Part shown: positions 32,364 to 43,640 of the stretch, one piece after another
How the letters are laid out: each line of letters opens with the position of its first letter
Numbering within the stretch: position 1 is the first letter of the stretch
Assembly (NCBI RefSeq): GCF_963576675.1
Contig: NC_088912.1
Coordinates: 60,148,895 to 60,212,894 of the forward strand
From: Euphorbia lathyris
Taxonomy: Eukaryota; Streptophyta; Magnoliopsida; Malpighiales; Euphorbiaceae
Direction: 5' to 3'
DNA: 64,000 nucleotides
Position numbers and translations under genes: made by a program
The notes under the pieces: generated by a model
Told to the model about the DNA's origin: nothing
What the model saw: the letters and a program-made list of their open reading frames with translations, nothing else
The model's database searches: none

Positions 32364-34184
32364 TGTAGGAAAATAGACAAGCCTAGGCGCAGCGGAATAA
32401 TAAATTTTTATCTATTTTATCTATTTCCCTTTTTTTAAGATCTGTTAATTGTTATTTCATATAAAGAGGGATAGAATGAAATACCTTTTTTGAAGAACTA
32501 TCTACAGTTTCAAACGAAGTGCCCACAACTCTTAATCTGTGTATCACGAACAACAAAAGAAATAACACAGAAAAGAATAACTAATCAGTAATCAACCTTA
32601 ATAATAGCAATCACAATGATTGCCTTTAACAGAAATCGATACGAGATCAAAGAGAGAGTAAGAAAGATTGTAATTAGCCGAGACGGTTTCGGAACGGTTC
32701 CACTTCCTCTTCTATTATGTGTTGGTCGAAATATTGGGATTAGGGAGTCTATTTATAGACTTCTCAAAACCCTAATCCCAGTTGTGTTAGGTAATTAATT
32801 AATTAGAATCTTATTCGGAATAGGATTACTAATTAGATAATTAAATAAACACTTATTATTATCTAAATAATAACTAATTATATCTAGATAATATTATTAA
32901 TCAAATTAATAATTTAATTATTGTTAGGGATAATTAATTAGAGTTTCAATCACATTAAAAACCTCTAATTAATACTATCAGATAATCCTTTAATTTAATT
33001 TACAATCATAATCTAATTATAATTATTAAATCAAATTAAATATCCCTATTAATTAATGAATTTTGGCCCATATATTAGTGTCTCACTAATTACATTTCCG
33101 TCCTCTGGTTCCAAGTCCCATATGCGACCAATTAGGTCCTTTATTGCCACTAGTCGTATATATCCTTTGAAATTAATTCATCCTGATTAATTCCAACATA
33201 TATATAACGGAATACTGTCGCGAGCTGTTACTAGCAGAACCTAGGATATTCCCCCAGAGCAATTAAAAAGTCAGGTTGATAACTGACGTTAACCTTTCTA
33301 CATTAGGTACAGTATAATACGATCCTTCATCAACTATATCCTGTCGGCCAATTCCTTATAACCATGGAACGTGTCGAGGTTACATATAACGAAGAGTCCA
33401 GTTTTACTTGTACAGGTTGAATTCACTTTGAAAGATAAGTTAAGTGAAATTTCTATTTCTACTCTTAACTCTATCACCTTGCAAGGATTTCAGTTAATTC
33501 ACCACAAGCGGCCATTTGGATATATCCCCCATTTATCGGGAGTGACGAATGCTCAATCTGACATTAACTATTCTGCAATTACTTTGTGTGATACCCAACC
33601 ATGCTCTCACACACCCCAGGCTCTCACATGTTGGGTCGTGCTCTCACAGAATCAAAGTACCAGACTCCATAATCCAGAATCACTAATTAACGAATGTTTG
33701 AGTCTGAGGATTAGTTATACCTACTAATACAAATGAGATGAATAGTTGACACTTTTAGATAAATTAATCCATGCTGTTATCTCAAGTCGGGTCCCAATCC
33801 TAATGAACTCCTTCACCGGATCCATGTAACTGTCTAGATATCTAAATATCTAAATCTTGTGAGATCAGCTTTCTGCCTCGACAGAAAACACTGTTACATG
33901 TAAGTCTCAATAGTAATATGCCAACCCCTATAACATCTTACTTGACTTGGGTTGATTTTAAGTCTATTGGTCTATTATAAAGTATAGTCTCACTTCATGC
34001 TTGTATGAACACTTTATAACTACTTAAATAAACTTAGGATTACTTTCTTTATGAAAGATTTGTGCCTTTATATATAGTTACATTTTAATGCTATATATCT
34101 GATTAAACTAATGACTAAATAAACAATTTATTCATTAATGTTTATATCCTAAAACAATTGTCTTCAGGACACTAAACTCCAACA
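32364..34184 (-). repeat. Solo LTR H (copia, M/C family), 1821 bp
   Basis: The plus strand starts TGTAGGAAAATAG and ends ACTCCAACA. Flanked by perfect GTTAC duplications, with no internal sequence. Homologous over its length to LTRs of C and M. It arose by LTR-LTR recombination of a full element. Orientation is set by similarity to element C LTRs. Confidence 0.93.
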
Positions 34185-34189
34185 GTTAC
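34185..34189. repeat. Target-site duplication of solo LTR H, right
   Basis: GTTAC, partner of 32359-32363. Confidence 0.92.
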
Positions 34190-34578
34190 TAATGTGTTTG
34201 TTCAAGTGTTGAGTATTTAATTCACAAGTATTGAAAGACATTAAGACCAAGGCCTAAAGCCCAAAGCCCATGAAGACAAGTCAAAGCCTAAGCAACAAAT
34301 CCAAGCTTATGGATCAACTCAGTCTAGAAGGTAGAAGGATCCAGAAGGCTTGCTAACTGCTTCACAATGAAGCTCCTGAGTTGAACGAATAAAAGACAAC
34401 AAGAAACTGATTCAACCAACTTGTAGACAAAGCCAATCCATTTAAGGAAAAGATCAGATGCAACAGAAAGCTGTCGAGGAGACTTTGCCATAAATGGAGA
34501 GACAAACTGACGCTTACTGACCAAAAGCATCTGAGCACTGATCAATGTAGAAAACGCAATGTTTTTATTGGCCGAAGA

Positions 34579-34779
34579 TGTTGGGGTTTAGTGTCCTATA
34601 GACAATTGTTCTAGGACAAACTTAATGTAAATGAAGTGTTCTTTATATCATTTGTTTTAATGAGATATATGTTTTATAACTATATAAAGGCAATCCCTTT
34701 TAAGAACTAAATAAAGTCTAATAAAAGGAAATCCGTAAGTTTGTTTAAAGTGATTATAAAGTGTTCATACAAGCATGAA
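34579..34779 (+). repeat. First 201 bp of D 5' LTR
   Basis: Matches D's 3' LTR at four sites where element C differs (TTTAGTG, AATGAAGTG, AAGAACT, GAAATCCG). D's remaining 5' LTR at 36833 lacks exactly this stretch. The switch to C-type sequence lies between about 34733 and 34780. Confidence 0.75.
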
Positions 34780-36832
34780 GTGAGACAGAACTTTATAATA
34801 AACTAATAAACTTAAAACCACCCCAAGTCAAGTGATATGTTTAGGATTGATATATCACTGTTGAGACTTGTATGTAACAATGTCTTCTGTCCGATAGAAA
34901 GCTGATCTCACAAGCTTCATATATACAGATATCTGGACAGTTACATAGATCCGGTGAAACGTCGTTCATTAGGATTGGGGATCCGATTTGAGATAACAGG
35001 ATGGGTAGATTCATCCTTGTCACCTGTTCATCTCATTGGTATTAATAGGTATAACTAATCCTCAGACTCAAAGGAATGTTAATTGGTCATCCTGAATTAC
35101 TGAATGTGAGACTTTGATCCTGCGGTCCCACGATCCTTAACAGAGATGACTCTGGGGTGTGAACTGCAAAGGTTGGGTGTCACAGGAGGTAATGTCAGGG
35201 TAATTATACATTAGATTGAGCATTTATCACTCCCGATTAATGGGAGATACGTCCATGGATCACTTGTGGAAGACTCGACTCTAAATCCTTGCAAGGTGAT
35301 AGCTTAAGACTTGAAATGCGGATTTCACTTAACCTATCTATTTGAGTTGACTCGGCCTGTACAAGTAAAATGAACGTCTCGCTATATGTGACTTGACATC
35401 ATCCATAGTCATAAGATTCAGTTCAAGGATGTAGTTGATAAAGGATCGAATTATACTGTAACTAATACAGAAAGGTTAACGACGGAATCAACCTGTCTTC
35501 TTAACGGACTCTGGGGGAATGATTACAGACTTGCCAATAACATACTCAGTACATCATTCCGTTATGCAAAGATTAAATATAATTCTTGAAGAAATTAATT
35601 TAATAGTTGCATACGGCCAGAAGTAGTAAGAACCTAATGGATCACACATAAGACTTGGAACCAAAAGAGAGATGGATGTTGTTAATTGATGGAAGCCCAA
35701 ATGAGCCCAGTAAGGCCCATTTATTTAAGGGGGGCCGAAATTTATATGTAATTGGTAAGGAATTATTTTAATTCCATTAATCCTAATTTGATTAGGAATA
35801 TGAATTAAATTAATTAAGAGATAATTAAGTTAGGAGTTTTAATTAGATTAATATACTCCTATTATTATCCAATAAGGTTATTTATTATTATCCTAGATAT
35901 ATTAGATATATAGTGAGATAATAATTAGGAATTCTATTCCGAATTGAATTCCTATTAAGTAACCTATTCCTATCTAACTAGGGTTTAGATACAAGAGATT
36001 ATATATACCCCCTTACTACATGAATTTCGACTAAGCTCTTACCCTCCCCTCTATGTGATTTTCGAAACCTACATCTAGAGAGAGAAAGAGAATTAGACTC
36101 CCCTAGTTCGTGGACGAGAATTAATACGGCTTTCATCGTTTGATTAATTACATTCATCTTCTTTTCTCTTTGATCTTGTGTTGATTAATTAGAGGCAATC
36201 TATTTTGGTTGCATCTCATACGGTTGATTCTAACTTAATCTCACTGTGTTTTACTTTGTGCTTGGGAACTCGGAGAAGAGTTGTGGGCACTTCATTAACA
36301 ACGGTAGATTGTTCATCATAAGGTATTTCTTCTTATCCCTCTTTATATGAAATAACGATTAACGGATCCTATGGTTAAAAGGAAGTAGGCTAAAATTTTT
36401 ATATTTCCGCTACTATACCTTAACCTAATTTCCAATAGCACTTAGCACAGATCATTACACACAGCCTGTTTCACAACATAGACCAAACTATCCCTTGAAT
36501 ACACAAACATAATTATCCCAACATTTGACTTTAGTTTCAAGATGTAAGCATTTGTCAAAAATTTAAAAGACTAATTCAAACACTTTCCTGTTATCTTTTA
36601 AAATTCCTATTCATTCCTCAAATGTCATCCTTTCACTGTTTGATCATTATAAACACAGATTTTCTCAAAAAAGATCATTTTACTTTCTTTCGAGCAGCTT
36701 GTTCTGAGCATGAGACAAATTCAAGGTGTTTTTGGGATTACAGTGAAGGGAATTGGTTCCTTAAATTTGTGTTTTGCGAAAGAATAGGTTAAGGCTCAAG
36801 TTAAATAAACTAATAAACTTGACATATCACTG
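34780..36832. other. Foreign repair patch inside D 5' LTR
   Basis: 34780-36437 is C-type LTR (GAGACAGAAC, GTGATATGTTTAGG) running out through the C terminus, whose last CA has become TA. 36438-36802 is 365 bp of element B DNA, the inverted copy of 14690-15056. 36803-36832 is a short scrambled filler built from two pieces of nearby LTR (AATAAACTAATAAACTT and GACATATCACTG). D-type LTR resumes at 36833 with GTGAGACGAAAC. Confidence 0.82.
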
Positions 36833-38451
36833 GTGAGACGAAACTTTATAATAAACTAATAAACTTAAAACCACCCCAAGTCAAGTAATATGTTCAGGAT
36901 TGACATATCACTGTTGAGACTTGCATGTAACAATGTCTTCTGTCCCGACAGAAAGCTGATCTCACAAGCTTCATATATACAGATATCTGGACAGTTACAT
37001 GGATCCGATGAAAAGAAGTTCATTAGGATTGGGGACCCGACTTGAGATAACAGGATGGGTAGATTCATCCTTATCACATGTTCATCTCATTGGTATTAAT
37101 AGGTATAAGTAATCCTCAGACTCAAAGGAATGTTAATTAGTAATTCTGGATTACGGAATGTGACGCTTTGATCCTGTTGTAACACGATCCTTAACAGAGA
37201 TGACTCTGGGGTGTGAACAGCAGACGTTGGGTATCACATGAAGTAATTGCGGGATAGTTATACATTGGATTGAGAATTTATCACTCCCGATAAATGGGAG
37301 ATATGTCCATGGATCGCTTGTGGAAGACTTGACTCTAAATCCTTGCAAGGTGATAGCTTAAGATTGAAATGCAGATTTCTCTTAACCTATCTAATTGGAG
37401 TTGACTCGACCTGTACAAGTAAAACGAACGTCTCGCTATATGTGACTTGACATTATCCATAGTCATAAGATTCAGTTCAAGGACGTAGTTGATAAAGGAT
37501 CAAATTATACTGTAACTAATACGGAAAGGTCAACGACAGAATCAACCTGTCTTCTTATAGCTCTGGGGGAATGATTACAGACTTGCTAATCACATTCTTC
37601 GTACATCATTCCGTTATGCAAAGATTAAATATAATTCTTTGAAAATTAATTTAATAGTTGCATACGGCTAGAAGCAATAAGAACCTAATGGGTCACACAT
37701 AAGACTTGGAACCCAAAAGAGAAACAGATGTTAATTAATTGATGGAAGTCCGACTAAGCCCAATAGGGCCCAGTAACTGTAGGGGGCGAAATTTATGTAT
37801 TAATACATAAATAATTAATTTGATTTTATCAATCCTAATTAGATTAGGATTATGAATTAAATTAATAAAAGGATAATTAAATTAGGAGTTTTAATTAGAT
37901 TATATTACTCCTATTATTATCCAATAAGGTTATTATTATTATCTTTATATTTAGATATATTAATAGATAATAATTAAGAATTCTATTCCGAATTAAATTC
38001 GTATTCAATAACCTAGTTCTATCTAACTAGGGATTAGATACAAGAGATTATAAATACCCCCTACATAGTGATTTTCGAAATCCCCAAGCAATCCAAGAGA
38101 GAGAATTTCGACCCCCCCTATTCGAGGACGAGATTATCTACCGCTTCCTTCCGTTCAATTGATTTTCATCTCTTTCTCTTTATCCTTGATATTGTGTTGA
38201 TTAATTAGAGACAATCTACTTTGGTTGTTATAAACGGTTGATTCTAACTTGATCTTCCATTGTTCTTGTTTTGTGCTCGGGAACTCGAAGTAAGAGTTGT
38301 GGGCACTTCGTTTGCAACGGTAGATAGAACTTCTGAAAGGTATTTCTTTTATCCATCTTTATATGAAATAACGATTAACGGATCTTGGGTTAATGGAAAT
38401 AGGTTAAAATTTTTATATTTCCGCTGCTATACGTTTGCCTATTTTACCACA
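36833..38451 (+). repeat. D 5' LTR, remainder
   Basis: Collinear with 47527-48805 of the 3' LTR, then continues another ~346 bp to TTTTACCACA at 38451. TATAAATA near 38050 precedes a likely transcription start. Confidence 0.9.
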
Positions 38452-38452
38452 T

Positions 38453-38464
38453 TGGTATCAGAGC
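38453..38464 (+). other. Primer-binding site of element D (initiator Met-tRNA)
   Basis: TGGTATCAGAGC, one base after the LTR. Confidence 0.93.
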
Positions 38465-38816
38465 CTGCGTTAAATCCATTATTTCATATATGAAAATTTA
38501 AAAGTTTTTCAATCAGGTTGAATAAATATTTATAGTTAAGTTAATTAACAAAACTGTTTTGATTAATTAGTTCTAAAGATAAATAAGTTTTAATTAATTG
38601 TTAATTAAAATAGTTTATGCATATGTTCCTAATTATTTCGGTTGATAATCATTATAACAAAATCTATCAGTTTTATAGTTAGATTGATAAAAGTTAATTT
38701 TATTGATTCTAAAGATAAAACGGAAAATCTATAATAGGTTTTCTTATTTTCTGAAAATCGTTTTGAAACCGTTTTAAAACTGATATATATATATGTATAA
38801 TTTTAAATAAAAAAAA
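38465..38816 (+). other. Leader of element D before the GC island
   Basis: AT-rich, collinear with the C leader, with (TA)n just before the island. No gene. Confidence 0.6.
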
Positions 38817-38998
38817 GGATGACAGCAGCTCAGGTCGCGCCTCACGGTGCGACCCGGCTGCTGTCGCACGGTTGCTGCACCGCGACAGCAACCGCGCGGC
38901 GGCTGGCCGCCGCTGCCGCAAGGCAGCGACAGACCAGTCACATTAGGGCTGCTGCCAAACGGCAGCAGCCGCGTCCTCGGGCTCGGCCCGAGACCCAC
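38817..38998 (+). ncRNA. GC-rich stem-loop island in element D leader
   Basis: Starts about 365 bp after the primer site, as in element C. Perfect stems: GACAGCAGC 38821-38829 with 38857-38865, enclosing 38833-38841 with 38846-38854 (9 bp, one G-T pair, loop TCAC); 38869-38877 with 38886-38894 (9 bp); 38911-38917 with 38922-38928 (7 bp, loop GCAA, a GNRA tetraloop); 38947-38956 with 38961-38970 (10 bp, loop AAAC). A (TA)n run follows at about 39039. Function is inferred only. Confidence 0.65.
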
Positions 38999-40292
38999 TT
39001 ATTTTAAAATCGTTGTAAAATCAGTTTTAAAATATTTGTATATATATATATATATGTTTCAGAAATTAATAGTTTTCTGTTTTGATTATCGAATGAAAAT
39101 TTATTTAAAAGTTTGTTTTACCTATTTGTAAATCAAAAGTATTAAATGAATTGAAATCAAAATAATTGGGACATGCATAAATTAAAGTTTTGTATAGTTA
39201 TATTAATCTAAAAGGTTAATATAGAAGATACGAAACTATTAGAAGTAAAATTGGATGAAAGTTAATTTGATGTGTTAATGTGATTAACCTAAATATTACA
39301 TAAAGTATTTATGTAATCAACCAATTAAATTTATTTAATTGAGTCTATGCATGTTTGGAGTTATGGACATATTTGGACCCTCTTTTAGTCTTTTGGTATT
39401 TTTGAAATAGGGCCTGCGAGTCCTGCCTTTCTACTATCTATTGTAATTTCTTCTCTCATCTAATTCCCTTCAATTTAATTGAAGTTTTCTTTAGTAGAAT
39501 AGAAATTAATATGTAATTTCAAGGCGCCATGGAGAAGATGGGGGACCTAAAGAGAAATATGTAATAGTTAGTATTTCCCTAGGTTTGGCCTTTTATTCCG
39601 TCTCTGGCTCGACGGAATAATTTAAATGATATGTCCATAACACCAATGTATGTGTCTGATGTATGCTAAAGCAAATCAAGAGTAAGTTAGATTATGAGAC
39701 TTAAAATAAAATCCCTCATTAAAAGTTAAGTAAATAAGCAAGTTATTAAAATCGGTTGCCCCTCCCTAATATTATAATTCACCCGGCAGTACTGAGGGCC
39801 TTTGGGTTGTTGAGTAAACTCAAGCTCGGGGTCTTATGGTAACACCTGAATTATCGAAAATCATTTTTCATGAATATGGGGTAATACTTAAATTAAATTA
39901 TGATAATTGGATGAGTAAACTCATGTTTTCATAAACTAACGAGCAATATGGTTGGGATTAATATGAATAGCATATTAGTTACTAATGTGGTTGGTAACCC
40001 AATAACCTAGGAATCACATTAAAGATGTGATTGATTACATGAATATACCTAACGAATGAGACTAGCTTGTTGAGTAAAATCAAGGCGAAATCTCAGGAGT
40101 TAGGATCCTAGCTCACTAAAGGATTTGTGAAATTCTTCGAATTAATATGGAGGGCTATTAATTTGGCAAAATAGTGGGAGCAATCTAAAATAAACTAAAA
40201 GGCCTATAATTTTAGATTGATATACTTTAAAGCAAATGAATAACATACGTTTACTCTTTCTCACTCAGTTTTAATTAATCACTCTTAAAATC
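38999..40292 (+). other. Leader of element D, gag-proximal part
   Basis: AT-rich untranslated sequence, clearly homologous to 20843-22142 of element C in reverse. No convincing ORF. Confidence 0.6.
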
Positions 40293-42380
40293 ATGACTAA
40301 AACCAATCTGCAAAACATTCTTACCGATAACAAATTGAACGGTTCAAACTTCACCGACTGGTTTCGTAACCTCAAAATCGTTTTGAAGTTCGATAAGATA
40401 GGGTATGTACTTGATACAACGATACCCCATATCCCAGTTGATGATGCTTCCGTCGAAGAAATTGATGCTTACAAGAAGCACAAAGCTGATGACGATCATG
40501 CGGGATGCATCATACTTGCATCGATGACACCGGAATTACAAAGGCAACATGAGGAAATGGATGCCTATTCAATCATCATGCACCTTAAGGAGCTGTTTGG
40601 GAAACAGACTAGGTGCGAACGCTACGAGATATCCAAGTTGCTATATCGTTGCAAGATGCAAGAGGGCACATCTGTGATGACACATTGTGTCAAGATGATT
40701 GGCTATATTACCAAACTTTCTAGTATTGGATTCGCGATGGATAACGAACTAAGCATAGACTTAATTCTTCAATCCCTCCCAGAGAGTTATTCACAGTTCA
40801 TCATGAACTACCAGATGAATGACTTGCAAACCTCTCTTGAAGAGCTTGCAAATATGCTCAAGTCAATTGAGCCCAATATGAAGAAAGACAAGGCAATACC
40901 GGCTCTTATCATAGAGGGATCAAAGAAGAGGAAGGGGAATTTTCCCAATTCAAAATATCCCAAGAAAGGCAAGGGAGCCATGCCCACTAGAGCTAAGGGA
41001 AAGGAAGTGAAGAAGCCCAAAGGAGAGTGCCACTTCTGTGGTAAAGACGGGCATTGGAGAAGGAACTGCAAGGAGTACCTAGCCTCCCTCAAGAAGGGGA
41101 AAGGCGGTGCTTCAACATCTGGTATGTTTTATATTGAAATAAATACAATTTCACAGTCTGAATCTTGGGTACTTGATACCGGCTGCGGATCTCATATTTG
41201 TACAAATATGCAGGAACTAAATCAGACTAAGGAATTGAAGAAAAGAAGCATAAATTTGCGAGTAGGAAATGGAGCAAGAGTTGCCGCCCTCGCCATTGGA
41301 GATTATGCTTTGAATTTGCCCTCTGGGCTTGTAATAGAATTAAAGAACTGTTTGTATGTTCCACAAATGTCTCGTAACATTATTTCTATTAGCCGTCTTG
41401 TTGACGACGGTTTTCATATTTCAATAAAAGACAAACATTGCGATTTTTATAGAGATTCGATTTTCTATTTTTCAGGAATATCACAAAATGGGATTTATGT
41501 GCTAGATGACAAAATTTCTGTTTTCGCAATTGATACCAAAAGACATAAGCTAGATAATTCAACTTACTTGTGGCATTGTCGTTTAGGCCATATAAACGAA
41601 ATACGCATGCTAAAGCTACATCAAGATGGGCTTATAGATCCAATTGATCCTGAATCATTGGAAACATGCGAAGCATGTTTAAAAGGTAAAATGACAAAGA
41701 CACCCTTTAGCAATAAAGGTGAGTGTGTATCAGACACTCTAGGACTTATTCATTCAGATGTATGCGGTCCTATGTCAGTCCAAGCAAGAGGAGGATTCAG
41801 ATACTTCATAAGCTTCATAGACGACCATACCCGATATGGTTATATCTATTTGATGAAGCACAAGTCAGAAGCTTTTGAGAAATTCAAATGCTTCAAGAAT
41901 GAAGTAGAAAATCAATTAGGAAAGAAAATAAAGATACTTCGATCCGATCGAGGTGGCGAATATCTTTCAGATGATTTTCTGAATTATCTAACTGAATGTG
42001 GGATTTGCTCACAATGGACACCTCCCTATACACCACAACACAATGGTGTATCTGAGAGGAGGAATCGTACCTTACTAGATATGGTACGATCCATGATGAG
42101 CATAACATTACTTCCAAAGACATTCTGGGGCTATGCCTTAGAAACCGCCCTCTTCACCCTAAATCGAGTACCAACTAAATCCGCTAATTCCACACCATAT
42201 GAATTGTTCGTTGGTAGGAAACCCATGTTCTCATTCATGAGAGTATGGGGTTGTTCAGCATTTGTCAAACGCATTGCGTCTGATAAACTATATTCTAAAT
42301 CTGATAAATGTTTCTTCATTGGATACCCTAAGGAAATTATGGGATATTACTTCTATCATCCAGATGATCAGAAAGTAATA

Positions 42381-42385
42381 GTATA
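42381..42385. repeat. Probable target-site duplication of insertion E, left
   Basis: GTATA here against GTATC at 45493-45497, one mismatch. The uninterrupted frame in element C reads GTATCC at this place. Confidence 0.7.
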
Positions 42386-43039
42386 TGTAGATACCCATTT
42401 TGTTCGGGGTAAATTTTTATTTCTTTTAATTTTTACAATTCTAATCGATTTATTTGTAAATGCTTACATTGTAGATATTTTGCTTAATACATTGATATTT
42501 GTTGAAAAATTGGTAATTATGCAAAAGAAAGTGAAATTATATTTATAATTGATTAAATGTTTATGTAATAAAGGTTTAATCAATTAATTTACGGTGTTCA
42601 TTATTAATTAGAGAAATGTTATTTCTTAGGTTAAATATGGATTTTATTTTATTTGATTACATTGTCTAGTTATAATATACCAACGATTGTTAGGTCGTAA
42701 ATCCTTAATTAAGTGATTAATTTAATGATAATAAAACCAATGTATTAATTATTATTTAGCATTCTAAACATTGAATTAACCTATTCTTAGAATTAAAATA
42801 AAATGAGAAAATGATAAAATAAAAACAAGATAAAAGTAGAGGTTTATTAGCAATTCCACAATTATAATTAATGGCCCAAAAATATAAGGCCCAGTCTACA
42901 AAATCCATTCCAACAAGCCATGAAATCAAAATACAGTAAACTCAAATACATGATACAGAAATACAACAAGCTCAAATACATACTAAAAATGTAGCAAATA
43001 CAATATACTACTTAGCCAACAAGTTCTATTGTTTTTTTC

Positions 43040-43048
43040 TATAAATAG
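43040..43048 (+). promoter_or_regulatory. TATA box inside insertion E
   Basis: TATAAATAG about 650 bp into the element, ahead of a CT-rich stretch typical of an LTR 5' untranslated region. Confidence 0.55.
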
Positions 43049-43059
43049 AGAGGAAAACA

Positions 43060-43640
43060 GACAGAAGAGGAGGGCAAGCAGGGTCCTCCATCTTCAACTT
43101 CCTTCACGTCTTGCTTCTTCAACTTCAACTTCAGCCAGGTTTGAGTTCTTCCCTTTTTATAATCTTTGTTTTCTTCTCCTTCTTCACATTTTCTTCTTAA
43201 CCTGTCTTATCTCCTCCATCTTCATCCTTTTCTTCTTCTTAATATTTTCTTCAAGATCTGGTTTTCAGTTTGAGTTCTGTTTTTGTTTTCTTCTTACGTA
43301 ATCTTTTCTTCTTCATCATCTTTAATTCCTCTTCTTCTTTTATTTCTCTCTTTCAAGCCAGGTTCTGGTTTGGAGTTCTGTCTTCCTCTCAAGGGCAGGT
43401 TCTGGTTTTGAGGAGAAGATAGTGATTTCCTTTTTCTCTATTCTTTATGTCCATCTTTCACCATTTTCTTCTTCTTAAGTCAGGTTCTGGTTTTGCTCTC
43501 CTTCTTAGTTTTTCCTCTTTTCTTCTTAAGCTGTCTTCAACCAGGATCTGGTTTTCAAGAGGAGTTCTGTAAACAAAACAGAGCAAAACCCGTCTTTTCT
43601 CTCTTAAAGTTCCCTTTTACACCCTTTATGTCCTCATCGA
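43060..43640 (+). repeat. Pyrimidine-rich stretch with CAGGTTCTGGTTTT-like repeats
   Basis: TTCTTCTTCTT runs interspersed with AGGTTCTGGTTTTGAG or close variants (near 43250, 43365, 43400, 43485 and 43545). Not coding. Confidence 0.6.

Larger units (their letters stand above)
32317..34578 (+). mobile_element. Element K: copia-type LTR fragment interrupted by solo LTR H
   Basis: Starts TGTTGAAACACATTTCC, the same kind of start as solo LTR J at 50143. Preceded by GTAAT (possible target duplication). It runs to 32363, is split by H, and resumes at 34190-34578 as recognisable LTR text (GTGTTTGTTCAAGTGTTGAG). The right end is not visible because element D is inserted at 34579. Confidence 0.7.

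Noticed and set aside
34579..36437. Independent solo LTR of the C family
   Set aside because: Right flank is element B DNA and there is no target duplication; the first ~200 bp are D-type, so it is a repair patch in D.
34579..36802. Inverted duplication as an assembly artefact
   Set aside because: Not fully excluded, but the copies differ at many scattered sites and the junction has filler DNA, which favours a real event.
43029..43301. 90-codon ORF in insertion E
   Set aside because: Encodes mostly Phe/Leu/Ser from a CT-rich tract; looks like untranslated LTR sequence.
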